Positions 11,595 to 22,998 are shown, counted from the first letter of the stretch. The stretch is DNA of 64,000 bases from Petrolisthes cinctipes (GCA_033782935.1 JAWQEG010000282.1:1-64000); one strand, 5' to 3'. Notes: generated from the sequence alone by a model not told the origin. A program made the numbers and translations.

Positions 11595-11705
11595 AAACAC
11601 ACACAACCCCACCCTCCCCAAGCCTGTCCCGTAAATCACCGTACCCCCCTAGCACACACAACCCCCCCTCCCCAAGCCTGTCTCTCTATTTCTGCACCCC
11701 CCTAA
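11595..11705. repeat. C-rich minisatellite, two units
   Basis: Two units of roughly 55 bp with ACACACAACCCC, CCTCCCCAAGCCTGTC and CACCCCCCTA blocks, related to the C-rich half of 575-905. Also in P4 at 59,005-59,105. Confidence 0.7.
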
Positions 11706-12327
11706 ACACTTTCCCCTCTTATCGTTTTACAATTCTTCAGTTCAGCCAGTTGCCCTCTCCTATACAAAATGATATCTATCTGTGTCTGCCTTACTACACT
11801 GCTGTATGTAGCATAATATTTGCACGTAAAGAAGGTGTTACAAATTGCAAGATCAAATGCCACTGCGAAATGCACTCTTCATTCTCCTTCCTCATTCATC
11901 TCGCCGATGCCATGTCCTCCATAAACTCTACCTATATTTTCACCAACATGTCTATTTAGGTTACATCCGATAATTACTCTCTCGTCTGCAAACATCGACG
12001 TCATGAACTCATTCATTGTTCTCCAGAACTCAATTTTATCTTCCTATTCACATACTACTTGTGGAACACATCTAGTTACTATGTTCAACACCTTTTCTCC
12101 ACTACACACCTTTATTCGCATTATTCTATAATATATCCCTTTAACCTACACTTCCTTATCTTTCATATATCCTTGCTGATAATGATCCACTTCTTCCATA
12201 GTTGTTAGCTCCACTGTACAGCATCTTATAACCAATGCCTATCTCCTTTGCTTTATTTAATTTCCATCTTCTTTCCTGTAAACACAATATATCCATCTGC
12301 TTTCTCTCCATAACATCTACAAGCTCT

Positions 12328-12535
12328 ACAACGCTTGGTAATGCTGCCAACATTCAGGGTTCTGACTCGTTTCCTCTAGGATGGTTCCCCTGTATTACTG
12401 TTGACTGTAGTCTTCCTCACCCACCTCTACTACAACGCCTGGTAATGCTGCCAACATTTTGGGTTCTGACTCGTTTCCTCTAGGATGGTTCCCCTTATTA
12501 CTGTTGACTGTAGTCTTCCTCAACTACCTCCACTT
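12328..12535. repeat. Tandem duplication of about 104 bp, P1 only
   Basis: The segment starting ACAACGCnTGGTAATGCTGC occurs at 12,328 and again at 12,432 with few mismatches. P4 has a single copy (about 59,732). It covers the 5' edge of the RTE endonuclease remnant. Confidence 0.85.
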
Positions 12536-12579
12536 GAGATTTCCTTCCATTTCCTCTCGTGTCTTCCACCCTGTGATGT

Positions 12580-12783
12580 CTCCCTGGGGCAGGGGGCTAC
12601 AAATATCTCCCCAGTATCCCTGCTTGTTGTTAAATGACTAAAAGCGGCTTTCACTTCAATTGTCCCTATTTTCATGTAACCTTAGTACTTACTGTCCCAC
12701 CTCTCAATCACTTTCTTCCTTTGGGGCCATAGGACCTCGCTGTTACAGCGCCTAATATCAATAAATCAATCAATCAACCAGTG
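12580..12783 (+). mobile_element. SINE with (AATC)n-like tail, inserted in I-like ORF1
   Basis: An insert of about 204 bp from TCCCTGGGGCAGGGGGCTAC to CGCTGTTACAGCGCCTAATA plus an (AATC)n-like tail. It interrupts the ORF1 sequence CTTCCACnnTGTGA..GTGnGGAAACTTCATAATG, which is continuous at 45,119-45,150. TGTGATGT borders both ends (12,572-12,579 and 12,784-12,791), consistent with a target-site duplication. Shared with P4 (about 59,881-60,085). The head resembles a sequence I remember as abundant in decapod genomes; that is recollection, not a search result. Confidence 0.75.
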
Positions 12784-13760
12784 TGTGATGTGTGGAAACT
12801 TCATAATGACTAGCCTTGTTGCTGAAGAGTTGGACTCATCTTCTGGTACCGTTCACCCTTGTTGAAGTGTGTCTGGTGTGTGACTGATCATAACTCCATG
12901 ATGTTTTATGTTAGGAGTAAACCATCATGTCCTACTGCCTCCACCTATGAGCCTCCAAGTCCTGGGAACTTGTTTCTGTGGAAGTGACCACGTTGCTTTC
13001 AGCCAGGAGTTAACGTGTGTCATGGTTGTGATTGATGCTAGTCCCCAACTCGTGCCTCTATTACCACAGTACTTCATCCACCATCACCTTCCCAGTGTAT
13101 TACCACAGCCTACTACCACAGTACATCATCCACTATCACCTTCCCAGTCTATTACCACAGTCTACTACCACAGTACTTCATCCACCATCACCTTCCCAGT
13201 CTATTACCACAGTCTACTACCACAGTACTTCATCCACCATCACCTTTCCAGTATATTACCACAGTACTTCATCCACCATCACCTTCCCAGTCTATTACCA
13301 CAGTCTACTACCACAGTACTGCATCCACCATCACCTTCCCAGTCTATTACCACAGCCTACTACCACAGTACTTCATCCACCATCACCTTCCCAGTGTATT
13401 ACCACAGTACTTCATCCACCATCACCTTTCCAGTATATTACCACAGTACTTCATCCACCATCACCTTCCCAGTCTATTACCACAGTCTACTACCACAACA
13501 CTGCATCCACCATCACCTTCCCAGTCTATTACCACAGCACTGCATCCACCATCACCTTCCCAGTCTATTCCTCCCAACAATCCTGCCCCACCTCCTAACC
13601 TTGCCCTCCGCCAGTTTGTTGCTTCTGTCAAGGCACGATGTAGTGCCCTTGAGAACTGCTTTTCTGCCCTTGAAGCCAGGATTGACAGGCTGGTTGCATC
13701 TCTGTCCACCTCTATTCCCAAACTCTCCACCGTTGTTGAGACTCAGTAATCCATCATCTC
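12784..13760 (+). pseudogene. I-like LINE ORF1 fragment: zinc-knuckle region, expanded linker, coiled coil
   Basis: The DNA aligns with ORF1 at 45,120-45,650. GTGGAAACTTCATAATGAC and AACCATCATGTCC are shared, the zinc-knuckle region is badly decayed, and the C-terminal translation LALRQFVASVKARCSALENC then FSALEARIDRL matches the intact copy (LALCKSVTTLMVRCTALENC, FSTLEARINGL). Between them, the proline-rich linker that is single copy at 45.4 kb has become a minisatellite (13,045-13,570). The sequence diverges after 13,750, where a Jockey-like endonuclease fragment follows. Open frames 12,908-13,804 and 13,032-13,598 mostly read through the array. Confidence 0.7.
13045..13570 (+). repeat. Linker-derived minisatellite, short array (39/52-bp units)
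   Basis: About a dozen units, each starting TATTACCACAG and ending CCTTCCCAGT(C/G). The short form is 39 bp; the long form has an extra 13-bp CCTACTACCACAG-type block and is 52 bp. Several units carry GCATCC for TTCATCC. It is the same family as the huge array at 60,357-64,000. Confidence 0.95.
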
Positions 13761-13984
13761 AGCCGTTACCACCTTTACTTTACCGACAAGATGGCAACTA
13801 TTGATTTTTGCCTTGAGTTTTGTTTTTCTTTATTTTACATTTAACGTTTTTTGGAGGGCTAAGAGGTGTGATGTGAAAGTATGTGCTTTATTCCCTGACC
13901 CTCCTTGGAGCAGGGTTGGTCACGATGTTTACTGCAGGTCATGTCACAAGGATATCAAGTCTGCCTTGTCCTACATCCAAATAG

Positions 13985-14400
13985 TGTCCCTTGCCACACC
14001 CACATTTACCCTGGTCAGGACAGCATGATGGTCAGAGCTGTATACGGGTGCCAGCTGGTGACAGCATAGGGTGTCCACCTGGAGGTCAGAGATGACAGGA
14101 TCCAGCGTCCCTTCCCGTTCCTGTGTGGGGAAAGTCACATGGTCTATCAAGCCCTGTACATCCAGGAGATTTTTTGGAGGCTTACTGCTACAGGTAGTGG
14201 TTGAGGTCACCCACCACCAGGAAGTGGCTGCAACGGTGTTCTATCAGCAGGTCATTCAGTTTCTCTGTCAAGTAGTGGAGTGAGGCAGGCCCCTGTCTTG
14301 GTGGACGGTACATAGCGCAGATCATGAGGACTGAACAGTCAGCCAGTACAACCCAGAAAAACATGGTTTCCATCTGGAGAGGTGTTTCCACATTTAGTAG
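13985..14400 (-). pseudogene. Jockey-like LINE endonuclease fragment
   Basis: Two minus-strand frames give METMFFWVVLADCSVLMICA, then MYRPPRQGPASLHYLTEKL and FLVVGDLNHYL (14,188-14,391), followed by DVQGLIDHVTFPTQEREGTL, DPVISDLQVD and YSSDHHAVLTRVNVGVARD (13,971-14,210). YRPPR, the GDLN metal-site motif and the terminal SDH are hallmarks of apurinic-like endonucleases of Jockey-superfamily LINEs. One frameshift near 14,190 and loss of both flanks make it a dead fragment. It sits inside the I-like ORF1, whose last part resumes near 14,500. Confidence 0.7.
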
Positions 14401-14499
14401 CTGGGACTAATTACCCTCCTTGAAACATAGAGCCTTCCCGCCTCCTGCTCGTTCCAGGCGATCCCTCCTGGTCCAGTGGGTATAGCCACGTATTTTGTC

Positions 14500-15030
14500 T
14501 CTTTCTCCAGGTCGTTCATCTGCCTCTACTCTCCGGGCTTCTTCCTGCAAACATAGGGTTCGCTCTTAATGTCATCTCCTGGAGCATCTGTGGTATCACC
14601 AGTTATGTTAAACTCAGTCAACTCATGGTCAATGTTTTTCCTCATCATCCGAGTATTTTCTTTCTCCAGGAATTATTTCCAGGATGGTCTCTCACCTCTG
14701 GACAAACTCTTAACTTGCATACATACCTTCTAGCCACATCACCTTCTTCTGTACCTCCACCGATCCTGACATGATCTTTCAGCTTCAGGAAGGTACTCTG
14801 GATCTCATCCTCACATCGGGACTGATAACATCTCAGAACCAGTGCTCCACGGTGCCAGTTTTATTCTCTGTTCATGTCACACTTTGGCTTCATTATATTC
14901 TACCTGCTGGGTCTACTGCTCCTGCCACTCGTTTACATATTGCTGTGCCTGTAAATCATTATATTCTACCTGCTGGGTCTGCTGCTCCTGCCAATCGTTT
15001 ACATATTGCTGTGACTGTAAATCATTGTAT
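14500..15030 (+). pseudogene. I-like LINE fragment: end of ORF1 and an internally deleted endonuclease
   Basis: CTCCAGGTCGTTCATCTGCC begins the ORF1 end. Then LNVISWSICGITSYVKLSQL and a FFLQE-type motif match the endonuclease N-terminus at 45.8 kb. The middle of the domain is missing, and it resumes with EGTLDLILTSGLITSQNQC and VTLWLHYILPAG, parallel to GGTLDYVVSCGLIASQVQC there. A segment of about 63 bp (HYILPAGS..HIAVPVN) is tandemly duplicated. The same deletion and duplication occur at 50,880-51,418. It ends at the junction with the inverted RTE copy. Confidence 0.7.
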
Positions 15031-15034
15031 CAGA

Positions 15035-16380
15035 TTACTTTACTGAGGGAATTTGAACTTGGAAGGGAGAACCAAAGATTAAAGGGTGGAGATTGAAACT
15101 GAGGGAGACTTTCATAGAAGCATTTTTGAGTAACATCAAACAAGAATAAAATCTGAAGACCTGGTGGAAAGAAAATATTAATGTGATTTGAAAAGAGGAA
15201 GAAATTGTCGGTAAAACATTTGGTAAAGAACAACAAAATATATAAAGAAACTTGGTGGTTGAACCAGGATACACTGGAGAAAATCAGTAAACAGAAAGAA
15301 GCAAACAGAGCCTATGACACGAATGTTTCGAAAGAGATTAGAGAGTCTTGAAAGGTGGTGTGTATAGAATACAAAGGAGCAGTAGCACAGGGTAAGGCGA
15401 CAGTAACGAATGATTTCTATGAGCAGCTAGAGGCGACAGAGGGATATTAACGGATTTGAAGTACAGATAGCGTTACTAAAAATGAGAGAAGGAAAGGCAG
15501 TTGGTCCTGATGGTATTACCAGTCAAAGAGTGGAAATGTTTAGGGAGAGAAGGAGTAAATATATTATGAGATTTGCTGGCTACAATGTACACTCGTGATA
15601 CGTAATCTCTGACCAGACGAACGGCAGGAGGCACCACACATACCCTGCATTCGAACTCAGCCTCTATAGGTGGACTGGGAGGGGAAATGAGCAATACCAG
15701 GCGATTCAAAGCTTTCTGCTCATCACACTCTGGTCAGAAATTATGTATCACGAGTGTAGTGATACTGATTTATAAAGAGAAAGGAGACATCTAGGAGAGT
15801 AGTAATTACAGAGGCAAAAAATCTATGTCTCAGATGATGGAAAACTATGCTTGAGTTCTATATTTGATAGAAGTGAGAATATGGAGAGAAACTTGTGTAA
15901 GAGAAGAACAGTTCGGGTTTATACCAGAAAAGGGACAGTGGATGCAATAGTTTCTTTGAGACAGGCAATGGAGAAGTACAGAAGGAAGTAGAAAGAGCTA
16001 CACTTGGTGTTCATTGATCTGGAGAAAGTGTATGATCGGGTTTCAAGGCAGTTTCAAGTTTGGAGATGTATGAAGGTGAAAGAAGTTCCTAAGATGTATG
16101 TAATTGTTCTGCAAGATACAGTATGTATGCAGGAACAACGGCTCGAGTAAGAAGTGTTGTTAGAATGATGGAAGAGTGTCGGTTCTCAGCCCTTACATTT
16201 TCGATCTTGTGATGGATGTGATGACTGCAGATATTAGAGAGGAGGTTACATGTAGTGCTTTATTCTTGGATGACATTGTATTGGTTGACTTGAGCACAAA
16301 CTGGAAAGGAGTCAAGCCGTGTAAGATAGAGGTATGAGGTTGAAGCAGGACTTAATATGGAATATTGATTGGTGAGAGGT
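15035..16380 (+). pseudogene. RTE-type LINE remnant, P2 copy
   Basis: Reverse complement of P1 11,575-9,980 with internal deletions, including the region of the SINE. Readable motifs are GKAVGPDGI (about 15,495), TVDAIVSLRQ, LHLVFIDLEKVYDRV (about 16,000-16,040) and LFLDDIVLVDLS (about 16,260-16,290). No continuous frame exists. A MITE interrupts it at 15,590-15,756. It marks the inner end of the inverted arm. Confidence 0.75.
15590..15756. mobile_element. MITE (167 bp) with 28-bp inverted termini and TA duplication
   Basis: The left end CACTCGTGATACGTAATC and the right end, read as reverse complement CACTCGTGATACATAATT, match at about 26 of 28 positions; both continue TCTGACCAGA. TA flanks the element at 15,588-15,589 and 15,757-15,758. 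The uninterrupted sequence CAATGTACTGGTACTG is present in P1 (about 10,610) and P4 (about 58,020). TA duplication and no coding capacity suggest a Tc1/mariner-type non-autonomous element; the superfamily is inference. Confidence 0.85.
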
Positions 16381-16397
16381 GATGGGAGGCAGGGCAG

Positions 16398-16585
16398 GGG
16401 ACTATGAAGCTGGGGTACTTTAAGTCTGCTTGGGGACTATGTAGCTGGGGTACTTTAAGTCTGCTTGGGGACTATGTAGCTGGGGTACTTTAAGTCAGCT
16501 TGGGGACTATGAAGCTGGGGTACTTAAAGTCTGCTTGGAGACTATGAAGCTGGGGTACTTTAAGTCTGCTTGGGGACTATGCAAC
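16398..16585. repeat. 36-bp VNTR, short P2 array (about 5 units)
   Basis: Units of GGGACTATGTAGCTGGGG then TACTTTAAGTCTGCTTGG, in reverse orientation to P1. They are all of the type found only at the edges of the P1 array, suggesting that this is the older state and that P1 and P4 amplified a derived unit. Confidence 0.9.
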
Positions 16586-17255
16586 CCCACGAGGACTCTC
16601 AGGCGAACCCTGAGGAATGTGATGGAGAGACAAAAATATTCACCATACTTGACTCTCTCGATGATGTCCTGACACTTTCTGGAGATGATGATGAACCGGG
16701 ATCTGACTGCAGACATCTTTACTTCAGCCAGTCCATGCTGCAGTTGGAGGGCCTTGTTAACGACAAACAACCACTGCAGCTTCATGTCCATAGAAAAGGA
16801 GAGCTTGACTCATGTGTCACCCAGGGCAAATGCAGGACAATGAGACGAGGAACAGGTGTGGGTAGGGGTCGAAGCACCAGAGCAAGGCAAAGAAGACTGA
16901 GAGTCAAGTACGTCATGCATATCCGAAGTATTCTTGACGGTCTTGGCAGTGAGAGGCAAACAATTCACATTAGCAGATTCCCAGCAGTCAGAAGAGGCCT
17001 CCACACATTGCTTGGTAGAGGTGGATGAGATGGATATCTGTAACACATGCTGAGGAATGATTGAGAAGAGGGGGATATTGGGTAAGGGTTTGCCAAGGCG
17101 GCCATTTATCCTATTGTAAAAACTCGTTGTCTTCTGATATGTCTGAGTTTGCCTCCAGACAGGAAGCTACATCCGATAAACTGCTCTCCATCAGGCCAGA
17201 CAAGGCTTTGACGGGAAAGCAAACAAACTCTTCAAAGTGCACAAGAGTGAGGTAA
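16570..17255 (-). pseudogene. I-like LINE ORF1 N-terminal fragment, P2 copy
   Basis: Reverse-complement counterpart of 7,455-8,095. The minus strand gives CVEASSDCWESANVNCLPLT (16,810-17,046) and the AKALSGLMESSLSDVASCLE region (17,111-17,296). Stops separate the pieces. The plus-strand 152-residue frame at 16,570-17,028 is an antisense shadow also seen in P1 and P4. Confidence 0.6.
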
Positions 17256-17780
17256 GGATGGAGAAGGTAGATAGCCGGGGAGCTTCGTGTAGTCAAGCGA
17301 AGGGAGGGTCTGACAGATGGTGGAGAAGTGATGGTTCATTTTGTCACTGGATTCAGAGTGAGAGAGATGGGAGACACAGAGGATGGTGGAGAAATTATTT
17401 GATAGTCCACACAGATGTTTAATTTTGGAAATCCATTGAAAATTATTTGTTTGTTTTGAACTGTAAATTTTACTTGGGTAGTGGTTTTTCTTTGCCTTGG
17501 CAATTTCTCTGATTTTTTTATTTCTGAGCCGTTTGAACCTGTTTATGTTTGTGTAGAGTCGACGTGATAACAAAATTATTCCACTTGGTGTATAAGTCTG
17601 TCTTGACCTTAGTCCAGGTGTAGCAGGTGATCCACTGACCTTAAGGCTGTGTCAGGTGTGTAGAGTAGAGGTGATAACAATATTATTCCACTTGGTGTAT
17701 AATTCTGTCTCAGTGATGACTTCAGTCCAGGGGTACCAGGTGATCCACTGACCTTAAGGCTGAGTCAGGTGTGGTCATAA
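17232..17780 (-). pseudogene. Jockey/CR1-like LINE ORF2 fragment, P2 copy
   Basis: A 113-residue open stretch (17,232-17,573) contains NRFKRLRNKKIREIAKAKKN, KIYSSKQTNNFQWISKIKHL and MNHHFSTICQTLPSLDYTKL. This is the conserved segment between endonuclease and RT in the LINE at 33.1 kb, and it is better preserved here than in P1. The duplicated DSALRSVDHL segment lies upstream at about 17,620-17,780. It has neither a start nor a catalytic domain. Confidence 0.6.
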
Positions 17781-19006
17781 TGACAGGGGCTTGGTAGAGT
17801 ATAGTGGTTGGTGCAGGTGAACACAGAACAGAACAATGTGTGCTGCGTCCCAGGGGAGGGAAGGGTTGGGGGGGCAGGGTAAAGCTGGTTACCAAAATGT
17901 CAGTCAACACTAGGTCTAAGGTAATGTTGCCCGTTATGAAATTTACTTGTCACGACCGCCCTAGCCGACCTCGATTAACAACAACTTTCACACAAAACTT
18001 TCACACGGGCTTTCGTATATTTACTTACGAGTTCGAAGTTAACTCCTTCACTAAACAAATTAATCTTAATTATTTTAGTATGTCGCTCATTGTAGAATGA
18101 TTTATAATCATATGTAGTGATAGTGATATTGACGTGTATAAATAAGGTGTGGTCATCGAGTGGGGCAGAAAAGAAGCTATGGTACCAACATCACCAAAAA
18201 GCTTCACTGTCTCATCTAGTGCAACACCCAATAATCTCGGGGCCTCGTAAGAGTCACGGGCTACTGACACCCTACAGTCCCGAGGTATAAAAGAAGTATA
18301 AAAAAAACAATATATCATATGTTGTAAATTTACGTTACGAATGGCAATGAAACTTCCTTTATTCTTTTTCTTGTTCCTGTGTCTAATGTTATCTCTAAAT
18401 CGATCATTATCCTACCTAACTGGGCAGCTGGTATATAATCGGATACTTATCATGAGAAGTGAACGATATATTGTTTAGTTAAGCTGTATTGGAGTTGCAG
18501 CTTGATGTCCAGACGTGGTTGTGTATCAAGTTCTTTTGTATTGCACGTATGTGAGAATTCCCTCTAACACTTCTCCCCACCTGTATAATCCACTCTGTAT
18601 GGTGTGTTCTCTTCACTGCCTCCGTAAATACTAACTTTCCGGCTTCCAGACTAAACCTGGTAATTTATGATCTAGTGCTTCACAACCCAGAAATATATTA
18701 TAGAGATATTCGACTGATTTCTTGGATTTGTGATGTTATGTGATTGTTTCTTTAATTAAGTTCGAGTATCTTTTTAGATGGCTCGAAATTTTGGTATTAT
18801 AAATATATAAATAAATTCGAGAATCTTTTTAGATGGCTGTAACTACTGGCAATATAAATGTTAAATAACAACGATAATTGCTGATATTATGTCGTTAATG
18901 CTTCTCTGTGGGAAATAATTACCACATTGCCACTGGTTGGAATGTCTACAACTTACTTTAATGAAAGCTGTAACTGAAGGTTGCTAGTATTTAATTCATT
19001 AAAGTC

Positions 19007-19225
19007 ACCACAGATAACTAGCTTGGAAGAAGGAAACTGGATCTTAAGACGGTCTGATGTGACGATGATGTGGTCGATCAGGGCAGGTCCGATGAGTGCT
19101 CGGGGTGGATGGCAGAAAGGCAGTAAATGATTGTGATGTGTGTGTGTGTGTGTTACTGGCAGATTTCCTTATTCTTTCTGTGATAATTGGCTGACATGAT
19201 GATATAGTGTAATTTATTTCTATAC
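19007..19225 (-). pseudogene. LINE endonuclease fragment inserted only in P2
   Basis: P1 and P4 read straight through CATTAAAGTCTGTACTCTGA, but P2 has about 220 bp extra here. The minus-strand translation CHPPRALIGPALIDHIIVTS then DRLKIQFPSSKLVICGDF ends in the CGDF metal-site motif of Jockey/CR1-type endonucleases. A (TG)n run follows at 19,138-19,152. It is truncated at both ends. Confidence 0.55.
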
Positions 19226-19381
19226 TCTGAGATTAATATATCTTATAGTCATCTAGTATATGTCATAAAAATACAAACTCCAATTTTCTTTCATCTACTT
19301 TTCTCCATCGAATGTTAACAGTGTAATTATGACACTCGCAATTTGAATCCTAAAAATCTTTCTCTAGGTAAGTGTCATAGT

Positions 19382-19384
<3 letters not shown>

Positions 19385-19457
<73 letters not shown>
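19385..19457. repeat. (CT)n microsatellite
   Basis: P2 counterpart of the (GA)n tracts at 5,465 and 53,841. Confidence 0.95.
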
Positions 19458-19462
<5 letters not shown>

Positions 19463-20329
19463 TTAATTAACAACATAATGGTTGTGTGTATACTAACCTT
19501 TGTTATCCACAGTTTACACAGTAGTCCTGTGTGTGTTGTAGAGGACAGGAGGGTGACACAATAGTAATGAAGGAACACCAACATGGACAACACAAAACAC
19601 ACCAAGAAAACCAATATACTATATGTGTAATGTATAAGTAAATACATTGACTTGGTAACATATTAGGCAGAGAAAAGAGGTTGTATGAGAGACAAATAAT
19701 GATGAACGATAAGTGACTGTTGTGACTCTAGTTTTAACATCTTCAATGTGTTACCCTTCCCACTAACCAAGATGACAAATATAAAATTAATGTCTGACAC
19801 AATATTCCTCAATGTGTTACCATTCCCACTAACCAAGATGACAAATATAAAATTAATGCCTTTACATTCTCCTATTCGTTCCTCTCCCTCCCCTACCTTT
19901 ACCCTACCTACCCTTCCCTTCCCTCCCCTACCGCTCTTTTCCCTTTCCTTCCTTTACAGCTTCATATCCTCTCCCTTCCTTTCCTTTACTATCCCCAATC
20001 CTCACTTCCTTCCCATTAACCTTTTTCTCCTATCCCTTCCTACAATTTCTTCCCTTTCCTTCATTCCTACTCTTCCTTTTTCTTACCCTTACGTCATCGT
20101 TCCCTCCAAACCCTCCATCCTTCCTCTCTCCTTCTCCTCACTCACCCTACCCTCCACCCTATTGTATATACGACTGTCTGCAACACTTATCACAGGATGT
20201 ACCAATATATCTAATATATACTGTATATTGTTAAAATTAGACAAATACATGTCAAATATACAAATAAAATATATTCATGTAGTGTTACAAGAAAAGATAA
20301 ACATACATGAAAGATATTGGTTTTATATA

Positions 20330-21215
20330 CTGTATGTGTGTTAATGTGTGTTTGGCCTGGTGATAGTGTGTGTGTGTTAATGTGTGTGTGGCCTTGTAAT
20401 AATGTATGTGTGTTAATGTGTGTGTGGCCTGATGATAGTGTGTGTGTGTTAATGTGTGTGTGGCCCTGTGATAGTGTATGTGTGTTAAGGTGTGTGTGGC
20501 CCTGTGATAGTGTATGTGTGTAGCCTTGAGATAGTGTGTGTGTTAATGTGTGTGTGGCCTTGTGATAGTATATGTGTGTTAATGTGTGTGTAGCCTTGTA
20601 ATAATGTATGCGTGTTAATGTGTGTGTAGCCTTGTAATAATGTATGTATGTTAATGTGTGTGTGGCATTGTAATAATGTATGTGTGTTAATGTGTGTGTA
20701 GCCTTGTAATAATGTATGTGTGTTAATGTGTGTGTGGCCTTGTAATAATGTATGTGTGTTAATGTGTGTGTGGCCTTGTAATAATGTATGTGTGTTAATG
20801 TGTGTGTAGCCTTGTAATAATGTATGTGTGTTAATGTGTGTGTGGCATTGTAATAATGTATGTGTGTTAATGTGTGTGTAGCCTTGTAATAATGTATGTG
20901 TGTTAATGTGTGTGTGGCCTTGTAATAATGTATGTGTGTTAATGTGTGTGTGGCCTTGTAATAATGTATGTGTGTTAATGTGTGTGTAGCCTTGTAATAA
21001 TGTATGTGTGTTAATGTGTGTGTGGCCTTGTAATAATGTATGTGTGTTAATGTGTGTGTAGCCTTGTAATAATGTATGTGTGTTAATGTGTGTGTGGCCT
21101 TGTAATAATGTATGTATGTTAATGTGTGTGTGGCCTTGTAATAATGTATGTGTGTTAATGTGTGTGTGGCCTTGTAATAATGTATGTGTGTCAATGTGTG
21201 TGTGACCTTGAGATA
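20330..21215. repeat. 36-bp GT-rich minisatellite, about 24 units
   Basis: Units of TGTATGTGTGTTAATGTGTG then TGTGGCCTTGTAATAA, 36 bp, with CCTTG/CATTG and GTGG/GTAG variants that recur in a regular order. The first few units have GATAGTG in place of AATAATG. The minus strand is open as a 12-residue repeat (THINTHTLLQGH type; frames 20,211-21,194 and 20,485-21,261), an artefact of the period. P4 keeps only about four units (52,830-52,975). Confidence 0.95.
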
Positions 21216-21440
21216 GTGTCATGCGGCATCCGTAGGGACAGTGGAGGAAGAGATAATACAAATTAGATAATGAACTTCAGTGTACTGCGAGTAATTTAAT
21301 CCTTTGTCAATTATTGTGTTGTTACTTCTTGCAAATCAATGTAGTATACTTTATTTTAAGTCTGACTAATGACCATATTTGTTTAACAATTATCAAACAA
21401 CTTTTCTGTATCTAGGGAGGATCACAAGCATTTCAGATTG

Positions 21441-21443
<3 letters not shown>

Positions 21444-21482
<39 letters not shown>
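21444..21482. repeat. (CA)n microsatellite
   Basis: Perfect CA repeat. The inverted counterpart in P4 is the (GT)n tract at 52,553-52,600. Confidence 0.95.
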
Positions 21483-21485
<3 letters not shown>

Positions 21486-21653
21486 CATTAACCACAAAAT
21501 CAGTTTTACCTTCATACAGTAGTCCAAGTTAATCTTAATTTAAAGGAATTTAATGGTCAATAATTTTACAGCGATAGGGATAGTACGAACCCAACACACA
21601 CACACACACACACACGTTTCCTGTCACGTACATACATATATATACAATTTCTT

Positions 21654-22477
<824 letters not shown>

Positions 22478-22642
22478 GAGAATTTAGACGTGGGACAGAC
22501 AGGAAGAAGATAGATAAATCAAGACAGGAAAAAAATGTGCTCACTGCGCGATAAAACACACACACATTAAACTGGCACAATGACACGTGACAAGGAATGA
22601 ACACAGAAATATAAAAACGAAAGAAAATTGTTATTGACTGGC

Positions 22643-22998
22643 AGGTGTGCAGTACAAAAGAGTGTATGGAATTATAATAGTGTGTCAAATTATAGGACAT
22701 GAAATATTATAGAGCGTTCTTAGCCCATCAGGATGGTGGAATGTGAAGTTAATTTGTGGGGAAACAAACACACACATCTCTGCTTGGGTTCTTTACTTGG
22801 TTAATTTGTGGGGAAACAAACACACACATCTCTGCTTGGGTTCTTTACTTGGTCACCGCTTCCTCTCTGCTACAGATTTCTACAATATTTAACTTCACAT
22901 TCCACCATCCTGATGGGCTAAGAATGCTCTATAATATTTCATGTCCTATAATTTGACACACTATTATAATTCCATACACTCTTCTGTACTGAACACCT
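22643..22998. mobile_element. Foldback element: 110-bp inverted arms around a 136-bp loop
   Basis: The arm 22,643-22,752 (AGGTGTGCAGTACAAAAGAG..GGAATGTGAAGTTAA) is almost the exact reverse complement of 22,889-22,998; I count only a few mismatches. The loop holds a tandem duplication with a 52-bp period (TTAATTTGTGGGGAAACAAA at 22,749 and 22,801). No coding capacity and no clear target-site duplication. It could be a foldback/MITE or a local inverted duplication. Confidence 0.85.

Larger units (their letters stand above)
9310..12470 (-). pseudogene. RTE-type non-LTR retrotransposon, nearly full length, decayed (P1 copy)
   Basis: Read on the minus strand, the parts come in the RTE order. Endonuclease: ELVDVMERKQMDILCLQERRW near 12,300, with the catalytic Glu in LQERRW; VIIGCNLNRHVG and GHGIGEMNEEG near 11,900-11,990. 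Linker: WWLNQNTLEK, then TNVSKEIREAWKVACIEYKG and RNKATKDLTHIK, 11,050-11,400. Reverse transcriptase: KERKTVGPDGI and NYRGIK (10,540-10,809), TVDAIVSLRQ and HLVFIDLEKVYD (10,226-10,522), LFLDDIVLV near 10,120 in place of the usual FADD, and VQNFKYLGSEVS near 9,920. The C-terminal WYGH and RGRPKLRWKN motifs are at 9,480-9,600. Many stops and frameshifts, a SINE at 10,819-11,019 and a C-rich minisatellite at 11,595-11,705 interrupt it. Homologues: 15,035-16,380 (inverted, deleted) and 56,730-59,870. Confidence 0.8.
17800..20165 (-). repeat. Outer part of inverted arm P2
   Basis: Reverse complement of P1 4,817-6,890, with a P2-only insertion at 19,007-19,225 and a longer pyrimidine-rich end at 19,860-20,165. 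The plus-strand 98-residue frame at 17,804-18,100 corresponds to the minus-strand frame at 6,578-6,874. No gene recognised. Confidence 0.8.

Noticed and set aside
20211..21261. His/Thr-rich minus frames of 327 and 258 residues
   Set aside because: Translation of a 36-bp GT minisatellite; the repeat in P4 has only about four units.
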